64,000 nucleotides of DNA, from contig OY787448.1 of the NCBI GenBank assembly GCA_963678855.1, forward strand, positions 496,001 through 560,000. Reading direction: 5' to 3'. The stretch comes from F22 sp963678855. GTDB lineage: Bacteria; Bacteroidota; Bacteroidia; Bacteroidales; Bacteroidaceae. Below are positions 8,533-16,320 of the stretch, in pieces (the first letter of the stretch is position 1; each line of letters starts with the position of its first letter). Under the pieces are notes generated by a model that was given only the letters and a program-made list of their open reading frames with translations, was not told the origin of the DNA and made no database searches. The position numbers and the translations under genes are program-made.

Positions 8533-9666
8533 CTAGTCCTCCTTTTCATTGGCTGCAAAATGGGTACTCCCAAGATATTGCACACCTTTTTGGTCATCAA
8601 TAAACGCGCCACCTAGCATACGCTTTCCTATATAAAACACGGCCGACTGTCCGGGTGTGATAGCTGAAGCTTCTTCATGAAACTTCACCACATATCTTCC
8701 GTCGTCCATCGCACACACTTCACAAGAGAGCGGCTTGCTACGATAACGGATACGTACGGTCAACTCTCCATTTTGAGAGGCATCCATTAGTTCATCCACA
8801 TCGGCTACTTGCGGGTCGTGGACAAGCATATATTCGGCTTTTAGTTCATCTACTTTACCAAGCATCACGGTATTACGCTGTGCGTTGATTTTTAGCACAT
8901 AAGCTGGATAGCCCAAAGCGATATCTAAGCCTTTACGCTGCCCTACAGTATAATTGTATGCTCCTTTGTGTGTACCTAAAGTACGCCCTTTGCTATCGAC
9001 GAATAAACCGTCGCCAATCTCTTTCTCAAGCTCAGGTGCCTGTTCTTTCAAGAAGTCTCGGTAGTCTCCTTGAATAAAACATACTTCCATGCTCTCACCA
9101 CCTTTGGCTTTGATACCATAACCTTGGTCTTCTAGGTACGCACGCACTTCAGTTTTCGTATAGTTTGCAAGTGGAAAAAGAATACGACTTAACTGCTCTT
9201 GACTCAAACGCCACAAGAAGTAAGATTGGTCTTTCAGCAAGTCTTCCCCCACTTCGATATAGTGGTGATTATTGTGCTCTACGATGTGACCGTAGTGACC
9301 TGTAGCGACAAAAGCACAACCTAGCTTATCGGCCCACTCCATCAGAATGTGGAACTTAAACAATGGGTTACACATCACACAAGGGTTTGGTGTACGCCCC
9401 ATTTTGTATTCGTCAATAAAATATTGAACGATCTGCTTGCGAAACGGACCTCTTAAGTCAGCCACATGATGTTCAAGGTCAAGTTTCTTGGCCATATCTA
9501 CAGCCTCTTGCACCGCTGCATCATTTGCAGGACTATCCCAGACACGCATGGTCACACCAATCACTTCGTAGCCTTGGGCACGAAGCATCAAAGTAGCGGC
9601 GGTACTATCAATACCACCGCTATATCCTAAAAGTACCTTCTTAGGGTTCAATTCTTTTTCTTGCAT
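8533..9666 (-). CDS. mnmA: tRNA 2-thiouridylase MnmA, second copy
   Basis: This 377-aa paralogue has the PP-loop SGGIDS (16-21) and both cysteines, C99 in PCVMCN and C196 in MEVCFI. Surrounding residues differ from the first copy at 1-985 (PNPC in place of PNPD, ESMEV in place of DSQGI). Two MnmA copies are known in Bacteroidetes, and they may divide tRNA substrates or sulfur donors. Its ATG overlaps the ispF stop by one base (TAATG), so the two are translationally coupled. It sits in the rex-headed operon, which may link this thiolation activity to redox state; that link is inference. Confidence 0.93.
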   Translation of the reverse strand: MQEKELNPKKVLLGYSGGIDSTAATLMLRAQGYEVIGVTMRVWDSPANDAAVQEAVDMAKKLDLEHHVADLRGPFRKQIVQYFIDEYKMGRTPNPCVMCNPLFKFHILMEWADKLGCAFVATGHYGHIVEHNNHHYIEVGEDLLKDQSYFLWRLSQEQLSRILFPLANYTKTEVRAYLEDQGYGIKAKGGESMEVCFIQGDYRDFLKEQAPELEKEIGDGLFVDSKGRTLGTHKGAYNYTVGQRKGLDIALGYPAYVLKINAQRNTVMLGKVDELKAEYMLVHDPQVADVDELMDASQNGELTVRIRYRSKPLSCEVCAMDDGRYVVKFHEEASAITPGQSAVFYIGKRMLGGAFIDDQKGVQYLGSTHFAANEKED

Positions 9667-10151
9667 TATGCATCTCCTTTTTCAATAAGCACGGTCGCAT
9701 AGGCACTGATACCTTCTTGGCGACCTGTAAAGCCCAACTTCTCTGTTGTCGTGGCTTTGATACTTACATCATCTACATCTACACCCATCACCTGGGCCAA
9801 AGTCTCACACATCAACGGGATGTGCGGTTTCAGTTTTGGGCGTTCTGCACAGACTGTACAGTCTACATTCCCTACTCTATAGCCCTTTGTCGCAATCAGT
9901 TCAATCGTTTTGGCTAATAGTATCTTGCTATCAATGCTCTCATATTCACCAGCTGTATCTGGGAAATGGTATCCAATATCTCGCATATTCGCAGCTCCCA
10001 AAAGTGCATCGCATAGAGCATGAATCAAGACATCAGCATCACTGTGACCTAGTAGTCCTAGCGTATGTTCTATCTTAATCCCTCCAAGCCAAAAGTCACG
10101 ACCTTCTACTAGTTTATGGACATCAAAGCCCATACCTACGCGTATCTTCAT
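9666..10151 (-). CDS. ispF: 2-C-methyl-D-erythritol 2,4-cyclodiphosphate synthase
   Basis: IspF catalyses the cyclodiphosphate-forming step of the MEP isoprenoid pathway as a zinc-dependent homotrimer. The 161-aa length is standard. The metal ligands are visible: D10 and H12 in GFDVHK, and the histidine of LGHSDADV (about residue 36). The C-terminal TTTEKLGFTGRQEGI signature is complete. It lies 1 bp after the FAH-family gene and overlaps mnmA2. No other isoprenoid gene is in the window. Confidence 0.97.
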   Translation of the reverse strand: MKIRVGMGFDVHKLVEGRDFWLGGIKIEHTLGLLGHSDADVLIHALCDALLGAANMRDIGYHFPDTAGEYESIDSKILLAKTIELIATKGYRVGNVDCTVCAERPKLKPHIPLMCETLAQVMGVDVDDVSIKATTTEKLGFTGRQEGISAYATVLIEKGDA

Positions 10152-10152
10152 A

Positions 10153-10749
10153 CTACTTAATGTTGAAATCTAATAATCGTTGGTCGTCCAACCAGCCTGT
10201 GATATGCTGGTCAATAGCCAACTCACCACCTGCTACTGGTGTACCCGTGAAAATAATATCGCCAATCTTTAAAGTCATAAATTGACTCACATAAGCAATG
10301 ACCTTATCCACTGAGTGGAACATATCTACCGACTGACCAGCTTGTACTTCCTCGCCATCCACTTCTAAGTGAAATGGGATATTTGCAGGATTGCTCAATT
10401 CATGGCGGTTCACCCATTTGCCAACCACCGAACTGCCATCAAAAGCCTTAGACGCAGTCCAAGGTAGTCCCTGGATTTTGGCTTCTTCAAATAAATCTAG
10501 CGCCGTCAAGCCTACACCTACTGTGACCATATCATAGTAACGATGAGCAAAACGTTCAGAGATACATTTCCCTAAACGACTGACTTTTACCACTAGCTCA
10601 GCTCCATATCCCACAGTTTCTGTAGTACTTGGGATAAAAAAAGGACGCCCGTCTTTCAACAATGTTGAATCGGGCTTTATATAGATTACTGGGCGCTGGT
10701 TCTCATCACCAGCGTGCCCGTAATTATTTGCGACACAAATGATCTTCAT
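10153..10749 (-). CDS. Fumarylacetoacetate hydrolase (FAH) family protein
   Basis: The 198-aa protein is a short, single-domain member of the FAH superfamily (YcgM type), which hydrolyses or decarboxylates small beta-diketo acids such as acylpyruvates or oxaloacetate with a divalent metal. Visible family features are YGAELVVKVSR, in which the usual metal-binding E-x-E pattern begins, the central TALDLFE segment, and the C-terminal GDIIFTGTPVA. It lies between rex and ispF in a tight operon (gaps of 22 and 1 bp). The substrate is unknown. Confidence 0.88.
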   Translation of the reverse strand: MKIICVANNYGHAGDENQRPVIYIKPDSTLLKDGRPFFIPSTTETVGYGAELVVKVSRLGKCISERFAHRYYDMVTVGVGLTALDLFEEAKIQGLPWTASKAFDGSSVVGKWVNRHELSNPANIPFHLEVDGEEVQAGQSVDMFHSVDKVIAYVSQFMTLKIGDIIFTGTPVAGGELAIDQHITGWLDDQRLLDFNIK

Positions 10750-10771
10750 ATATTATTTTCTAATTTACTGC

Positions 10772-11428
10772 TTACTCATTGGCTTTTAATCGATTAAACA
10801 TCACCGCAAGATGTGCATACAAAGAAGTGTTTTGCACAACGATATGCTGTGGCACTTGAATGCGATATGGCGTAAAATTCCATATACCTTTAAGACCAGC
10901 ATCGACTATCTTATCCGCTACAGTTTGTGCTTCACTAACTGGGACAGTCAGTACACCAATCTGTGCACCATACTCTTTTAGACGGTCTTTCAATTCATCG
11001 AAGTGATACACAGGAATACCCCCTACTTCAGTACCGACCACACTAGGATCGATATCAAATGCACCAACGATGCTCATACCAAACAAACTCAAACCAGAGT
11101 CGCCCAGCAATGCACGTCCCAAACTACCAGCACCAAAGAGGAATGCTTTATGTTGTTCGGTAAAGCCAAGAAATTCTTCCAAGACCTCAATTAATGACTC
11201 AACTTCATATCCTACACGTGTTCTACCTGAGATATTCAAATAGCTCATATCCTTAGCTATTTGACTCGCATCTATCCCTGTTTCTTTAGACATTTGAGTG
11301 GATGACACAAACTTGTCACCACCTGCAAGGCTTAGTTTTAAACAAGATAAATACCACGGCAATCTTCTCAGTGAAGGTTCCGGTATCTTATTGGATATTT
11401 TGGGTTGATTCGATTTTATTTGGCTCAT
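10772..11428 (-). CDS. rex: Redox-sensing transcriptional repressor Rex
   Basis: Rex represses fermentation and respiration genes and lets go of DNA when NADH rises. The 218-aa protein has an N-terminal winged helix (about 15-85, with SKETGIDASQIAKDMSYL) and a Rossmann domain with the dinucleotide loop FGAGSLGRALL (about 97-107). Its C-terminal domain-swapping helix is intact. It is the first gene of a run of six co-directional genes (rex, FAH, ispF, mnmA2, S8 protease, xseA) with gaps of 22 bp or less. A TACATTTG -7 box lies about 40 bp upstream. Confidence 0.95.
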   Translation of the reverse strand: MSQIKSNQPKISNKIPEPSLRRLPWYLSCLKLSLAGGDKFVSSTQMSKETGIDASQIAKDMSYLNISGRTRVGYEVESLIEVLEEFLGFTEQHKAFLFGAGSLGRALLGDSGLSLFGMSIVGAFDIDPSVVGTEVGGIPVYHFDELKDRLKEYGAQIGVLTVPVSEAQTVADKIVDAGLKGIWNFTPYRIQVPQHIVVQNTSLYAHLAVMFNRLKANE

Positions 11429-11466
11429 TAAATTGGATGTCTATGATCAGGTTGTAATATTTAATG

Positions 11467-11474
11467 CAAATGTA
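11467..11474 (-). promoter_or_regulatory. Candidate -7 element of the rex operon
   Basis: TACATTTG on the minus strand fits TAnnTTTG and is placed about 40 bp before the rex ATG. No good TTG lies 19-21 bp upstream, so the call is tentative. Confidence 0.4.
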
Positions 11475-11607
11475 GCGATATTTATTGAGATGCTGGTGCG
11501 GAACAGGGCTATTTTTTACAATTCGCCCTTCTTTGAGGGCACAAGTCAAAAAAAACAGGTATATTGTAGTCCCTTTTAAATAATACTTACATAAATCAAA
11601 TTTCACC

Positions 11608-14600
11608 ATGAAGCAAATCAAAGTTTTTGTCAGTAGTACATTCAAGGATATGCAAACTGAGCGTGATGCACTTATGTATCAGGTAGCGCCACGGGTCAAC
11701 AACATCTTAAAAGAGCATGGCATCCACGTACAATTTATTGATTTACGTTGGGGAGTAGATACCGACAGCTGTGCAGAAGCGGAACAGGATCATCATGTCT
11801 TAAACCGATGTATAGACGAAATTCGCCAATCTCGTCCTTTTTTTATCGGCATGCTGGGCAATCGATATGGCTGGATTCCCAACGAAAAAACATGGAACAA
11901 TACGATTCAACAGTTAAACCCAAAAGAAGCTTCTCACGTAAAGAGCTTACATCAAACACCTGCCAGTGTGACCGAACTTGAGATTATTCTAGGTGCGATG
12001 ATGGATAAGCAATTGTTACGTCGATCATTATTCTTATTCCGAAATCTCACGAAAGTAGACCAATCAGCGTCAACACACAAAGACTTTGTAGATCAAGATA
12101 CAGTTTCCCAACAAAAACTAGGTAAACTGAAAGTTCGCATTGAAGATATGATGGCCGACCAAATGCTACAAAAACATATCGTTGAGTATGATGCAGCCAT
12201 TGACAACAGCACCATAGAGCTTGACGATACATTTTCAGAACAAATAGTCGATTTCTTGGTGCGTGAGATTACACTCCACGAGATAGGCAATGCGTCGTCT
12301 GTGAATAAAAACAATGTCATGGATGATGTGCTTGCACTGGAAGAGGAGTTTGAGCAAAAACATACCACTTACTTCCAAGGAAGGATGAATACCTTGCAGG
12401 AAATACACCACAATATCTCAAATGGGTTAGATACTGTGGTAGTAGGACATGCAGGCACTGGTCGTTCGGCACTAGTAGCCAAATACAAAGAGCTGATAGC
12501 AGCCCAGACAGACAGTATAGTCCTATCGCACTATGTAGAACTATGTACGCATAATTTCTCGACAGATTTCATGTGGCGCAAGTGGATATACCAGATGAGC
12601 TATCTAGTGAATATGGCACCTATCCCCCTTGAGCTAAATTATACCGTAGAGGAACTACAAGCTTACTTTCAGGATATGATTACGATGGCCGATAAGCCTG
12701 TTGTCCTAATCATAGATGGTCTAGAACAGCTGACTGATATTGAACATCTAGCGACTATCCATACGCAAGTACCAAGTGCGCACCTCTTGTGTACAATAGA
12801 AGGACAATACCATACGAGCCTCTCTGCTTTAGTACAGCACAAGAGGTTCGCCCCTATTGCTTTACATGAAGAGATTACGAACGAGGAGATTCTAGAAATC
12901 ATCCAGACTTTCAGTCGTTCGTACAGCAAAGAAATTAGTCCAATCGTGATTAAAGCTTTGTTGGAGAAACACGAAGAGAATCATCACTGTGCAGCCCAAC
13001 CTATTTGGCTTCATAGCATGCTCCACCAACTCATTTATTTCACAGCAGAAGACTATGCAGCAATTGAATCAATTCCTGCAAGTTCTCCTATGGAGCAAAT
13101 CATACGTTATCAATTAAGCATTATAAAGCAAGCACAAGGATACCCAGAAAGCTTATTTGCACAACGCTTCTTCAACATTCCTGCACATATGGAAGAGGTC
13201 AAGCTGGTGGTTCATATTCTAGGCATGGCACCTAAAGGGCTGTATCGTGAAGACCTTACTAGCATGCTCTCTAGTATAGATATACACGCTACTCTAGCCA
13301 TATCTAACACGATTAGTTGGTTTGGCGATATGATTGAAGAACATGCCTATGACGGACGTATCATGATAGCGCACAGTTGTCTTATTGGAGATATACTCAG
13401 AAAAGATATGAACATCGTCAATCAGCTTTATGATATTTATCTCAATCAGATAAAAAAAGCGAGCGACGATGACGACGAGGTTAACAGCCTGATTCTAGAC
13501 GCTTTTACTGATTTTACTGTCAAAGGACAAGATGTCGATTTTGTGCCAGTACTATTTGACTTAGAACAGCCTACTTACTTCAGGGCAGTTGATCGCGTTT
13601 ACTGGTTGTTCACCAACAACGAGGAACATGTACTTGCTTGGCTCACCAAGTGCTTAAGTACACACCCTATTATCACGACGCATATTATCTCCTCTCTAAT
13701 TCGCAAAATGCGTGCACTTGAAGAGATGAGTTTAGCCGATAAGTTGTTGTCTTTGGCTGCGGAGGCTATAAACACAGAGGAATTCGCAGATGGTCCGCTA
13801 CACGACTTACGCATTAATATGTTGGTGGATTATGGAGTAAGTTGCCTAGCTAGATACAATGAGAAGTCTGATCAAGAGCATGAAGAGCATAGTACATTAA
13901 ATGAAGCTGCCATGCAAGTAGCCAATACAGTCTTGTCCTGTGCTATGGAAGAAGAGGAAAGTACCCATACTCCACTTCGCACCCAACATCGAGTTTTATC
14001 TTTTGGATATATGGCTGGTGTACATAATCTGGAACAAATCAATCAAGAAGTGTTGCAGCACTTTTTAGGTAAAGCTCTTCAGATTGGCGACACACTGATA
14101 GACAACAAACAATATGATGTGGTTAAGCAACACTGCGCCAACCATACAAGCATGTACTATCTAAGCAATCCTTCACTGGAAGTAGATAAAATCGAAGAGT
14201 ACGATGGATATGTACAATATTACTACTCAAACCATCCTCGCCTTCCAATAAAGTACGAGATGCTGGCAGCCAGATATACGACTTCGTTGCTATATCAATT
14301 TTTAGAAGCTACAGATCTTGCTGAAACGATGCAAACTTTCATTCTAGATGAACTTAGCTTGCTAGATCAAAAGCATAATTTTCGCATGCTAGACAAGCTC
14401 ATAGCAGAAGTCAGACAAGAGAGAGCTTGGCAAAAGGGAGAAGTCATGTCTATCGTAGAAATAGATGAACAAGAACTCGTCAACAGGGATGACTTTGTGC
14501 GTCATATGCACTATCTCATGATAAGCCAACAAGATTTCCAAACCTTGTGGGCAGAGGCTTCATGGTCCATTGAAGATAGAATCGGCATGGGTATATGGGC

Positions 14601-16296
14601 ATACCTGCATCATTACCACGAAATAGCAGAGTTTATCTATGCATACTTAAATCGCTTCCAAGAGGCTACCAAGCATGCTATGCCTTCTGTAGAATGGAGT
14701 TTCTTAGGTATTCTATCCATGTATCATGATGATGGTATAGACGGCTCTGAGATAGCAACACTAGCTCTAAACATGAATAAACTGATACAGGAAGAAATTT
14801 ATAAAGATGATGGTAGCACTGAGTTTTCAGCTGATTTCATCTTAGCGAACCGCTTTATTTCGGTGTTTTTTGGCATAATGGTTCCTACAAACGATGAAAC
14901 GTTTGGAGAAATTTGGTCTTTCGTAAACACTGTGATATCTTCACAGTTTCTACATTCTAAAAGGACCATGCAAGTAGCCACCCTAAAGTATCAAGAAGAT
15001 CAGCTCCTTTACGGTGAAGCATTCATGAATATAGATGCTCATACACAACATCTAGCACTCTACGAAGATATTGTCAATATATTTGATAGGTTCACTGGCA
15101 CAAATAATAGCCACACGATTAAAGACACAATAGTGTACGAAGAAACAACCGAACGTTTGTCTTTAATCATGAAGCATTTTGATCATAATTTTCTTGACCG
15201 CTATGGCTACTACCAAACACACCGTAAAGCATACGAGGTGCTTTCTGACTGTTATAGTAAACTTGGCAAACCAACTGAGACACTATTCTACCTTCAAAAG
15301 AATAGTCACATCTTGTACGAAGTTTGTCAGCTACACCCTGATAATATGGTGTTAAAACGTGATTATGCTATCTCATTAGATCATATAGGCAACTGGCTTC
15401 TTCAGCAGCACAATGACGAAGAAAATGCATACAAATACGTTAAGGAAGCTGCGCCAGTATTTGAGTTGCTGTACAAAGACAATTCTCATAAGCACTTTGA
15501 TAACTACCTAGTCAACCAGCTATTGAAATATCAACTGGAAATTAGCCAACATGAAGACGAGGAAGTCTTGAAAGAGATTGTGCAAAAAATATACGCACAG
15601 ATAGCACTCATTAAGGAGAATCCTACTGATGCCTTTGAGCCAAAGACTAAGGTTGCCACATTCCTTGATGCCATTGCTGATGCCTATTATAAGCTTGGTC
15701 AGACATCTTCTATGATTGCTGTACTGCAAGAAGCGCAACTTCTCTTTAAAGAAGTTTATGTCGAAAAAGCAGAAGATGGACCCGCTTTACGTGATTATCT
15801 AAAATCATCATTCCGTATGATGCATTATTTGGATAATATGGAGATGTTGGAAAAATATATCCCTGTATTCCTAACAGAGTACAATCAGATAGTGACTACA
15901 GCACCACAGGATATGCAAGTTCGCACGCTTAGAATATGGATGATGATTCAAAACAAAATCATAGCGTTGCTAGCCAATCCATCTATTCCAAGATGGCAAG
16001 ACTTTGTTGAGAGGATGAAGGACATTACGCAAGTTATCTACCCACATATCACCCAAGAGCGCAGTTACGTGCTGACTCATTGGATGCAAGTACTGAATAC
16101 AGCTTACAGTCAACTTGATACAGCAAACAGTATAGACGAATTGTCGCAAGCAGCTTACACAAGCTATGCTGCAATTTTTGAGATAGAATTTACACTCAAA
16201 AAGACATTGCTTGACAAGTCTATATACACTTGGGAAGAACTCCAAATAGACACCACACAGGCTCGCGGCTTAAAACTGGGGCTATTACAACAATAA
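11608..16296 (+). CDS. DUF4062 - STAND NTPase - TPR protein, first gene of the cassette
   Basis: The 1562-aa protein opens with a clear DUF4062 domain (about 4-100: KVFVSSTFKDMQTERDAL, IDLRWGVD, PFFIGMLGNRYGW). A STAND-type NTPase follows (about 260-440), with a P-loop at 280-287 reading GHAGTGRS, so the Walker A lysine is arginine, and a Walker B PVVLIIDG with D370. The remaining ~1100 residues are predicted helical, with TPR-like repeats clearest at about 1190-1480. The domain order resembles animal nephrocystin-3. STAND proteins are usually sensors that assemble on ligand binding; here that is inference. No signal peptide or membrane helix, so it is cytoplasmic. The AAA gene follows 24 bp later. 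Confidence 0.88.
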   Translation: MKQIKVFVSSTFKDMQTERDALMYQVAPRVNNILKEHGIHVQFIDLRWGVDTDSCAEAEQDHHVLNRCIDEIRQSRPFFIGMLGNRYGWIPNEKTWNNTIQQLNPKEASHVKSLHQTPASVTELEIILGAMMDKQLLRRSLFLFRNLTKVDQSASTHKDFVDQDTVSQQKLGKLKVRIEDMMADQMLQKHIVEYDAAIDNSTIELDDTFSEQIVDFLVREITLHEIGNASSVNKNNVMDDVLALEEEFEQKHTTYFQGRMNTLQEIHHNISNGLDTVVVGHAGTGRSALVAKYKELIAAQTDSIVLSHYVELCTHNFSTDFMWRKWIYQMSYLVNMAPIPLELNYTVEELQAYFQDMITMADKPVVLIIDGLEQLTDIEHLATIHTQVPSAHLLCTIEGQYHTSLSALVQHKRFAPIALHEEITNEEILEIIQTFSRSYSKEISPIVIKALLEKHEENHHCAAQPIWLHSMLHQLIYFTAEDYAAIESIPASSPMEQIIRYQLSIIKQAQGYPESLFAQRFFNIPAHMEEVKLVVHILGMAPKGLYREDLTSMLSSIDIHATLAISNTISWFGDMIEEHAYDGRIMIAHSCLIGDILRKDMNIVNQLYDIYLNQIKKASDDDDEVNSLILDAFTDFTVKGQDVDFVPVLFDLEQPTYFRAVDRVYWLFTNNEEHVLAWLTKCLSTHPIITTHIISSLIRKMRALEEMSLADKLLSLAAEAINTEEFADGPLHDLRINMLVDYGVSCLARYNEKSDQEHEEHSTLNEAAMQVANTVLSCAMEEEESTHTPLRTQHRVLSFGYMAGVHNLEQINQEVLQHFLGKALQIGDTLIDNKQYDVVKQHCANHTSMYYLSNPSLEVDKIEEYDGYVQYYYSNHPRLPIKYEMLAARYTTSLLYQFLEATDLAETMQTFILDELSLLDQKHNFRMLDKLIAEVRQERAWQKGEVMSIVEIDEQELVNRDDFVRHMHYLMISQQDFQTLWAEASWSIEDRIGMGIWAYLHHYHEIAEFIYAYLNRFQEATKHAMPSVEWSFLGILSMYHDDGIDGSEIATLALNMNKLIQEEIYKDDGSTEFSADFILANRFISVFFGIMVPTNDETFGEIWSFVNTVISSQFLHSKRTMQVATLKYQEDQLLYGEAFMNIDAHTQHLALYEDIVNIFDRFTGTNNSHTIKDTIVYEETTERLSLIMKHFDHNFLDRYGYYQTHRKAYEVLSDCYSKLGKPTETLFYLQKNSHILYEVCQLHPDNMVLKRDYAISLDHIGNWLLQQHNDEENAYKYVKEAAPVFELLYKDNSHKHFDNYLVNQLLKYQLEISQHEDEEVLKEIVQKIYAQIALIKENPTDAFEPKTKVATFLDAIADAYYKLGQTSSMIAVLQEAQLLFKEVYVEKAEDGPALRDYLKSSFRMMHYLDNMEMLEKYIPVFLTEYNQIVTTAPQDMQVRTLRIWMMIQNKIIALLANPSIPRWQDFVERMKDITQVIYPHITQERSYVLTHWMQVLNTAYSQLDTANSIDELSQAAYTSYAAIFEIEFTLKKTLLDKSIYTWEELQIDTTQARGLKLGLLQQ

Positions 16297-16320
16297 CAAT
16301 TAATCAATCCTAGATTATAT

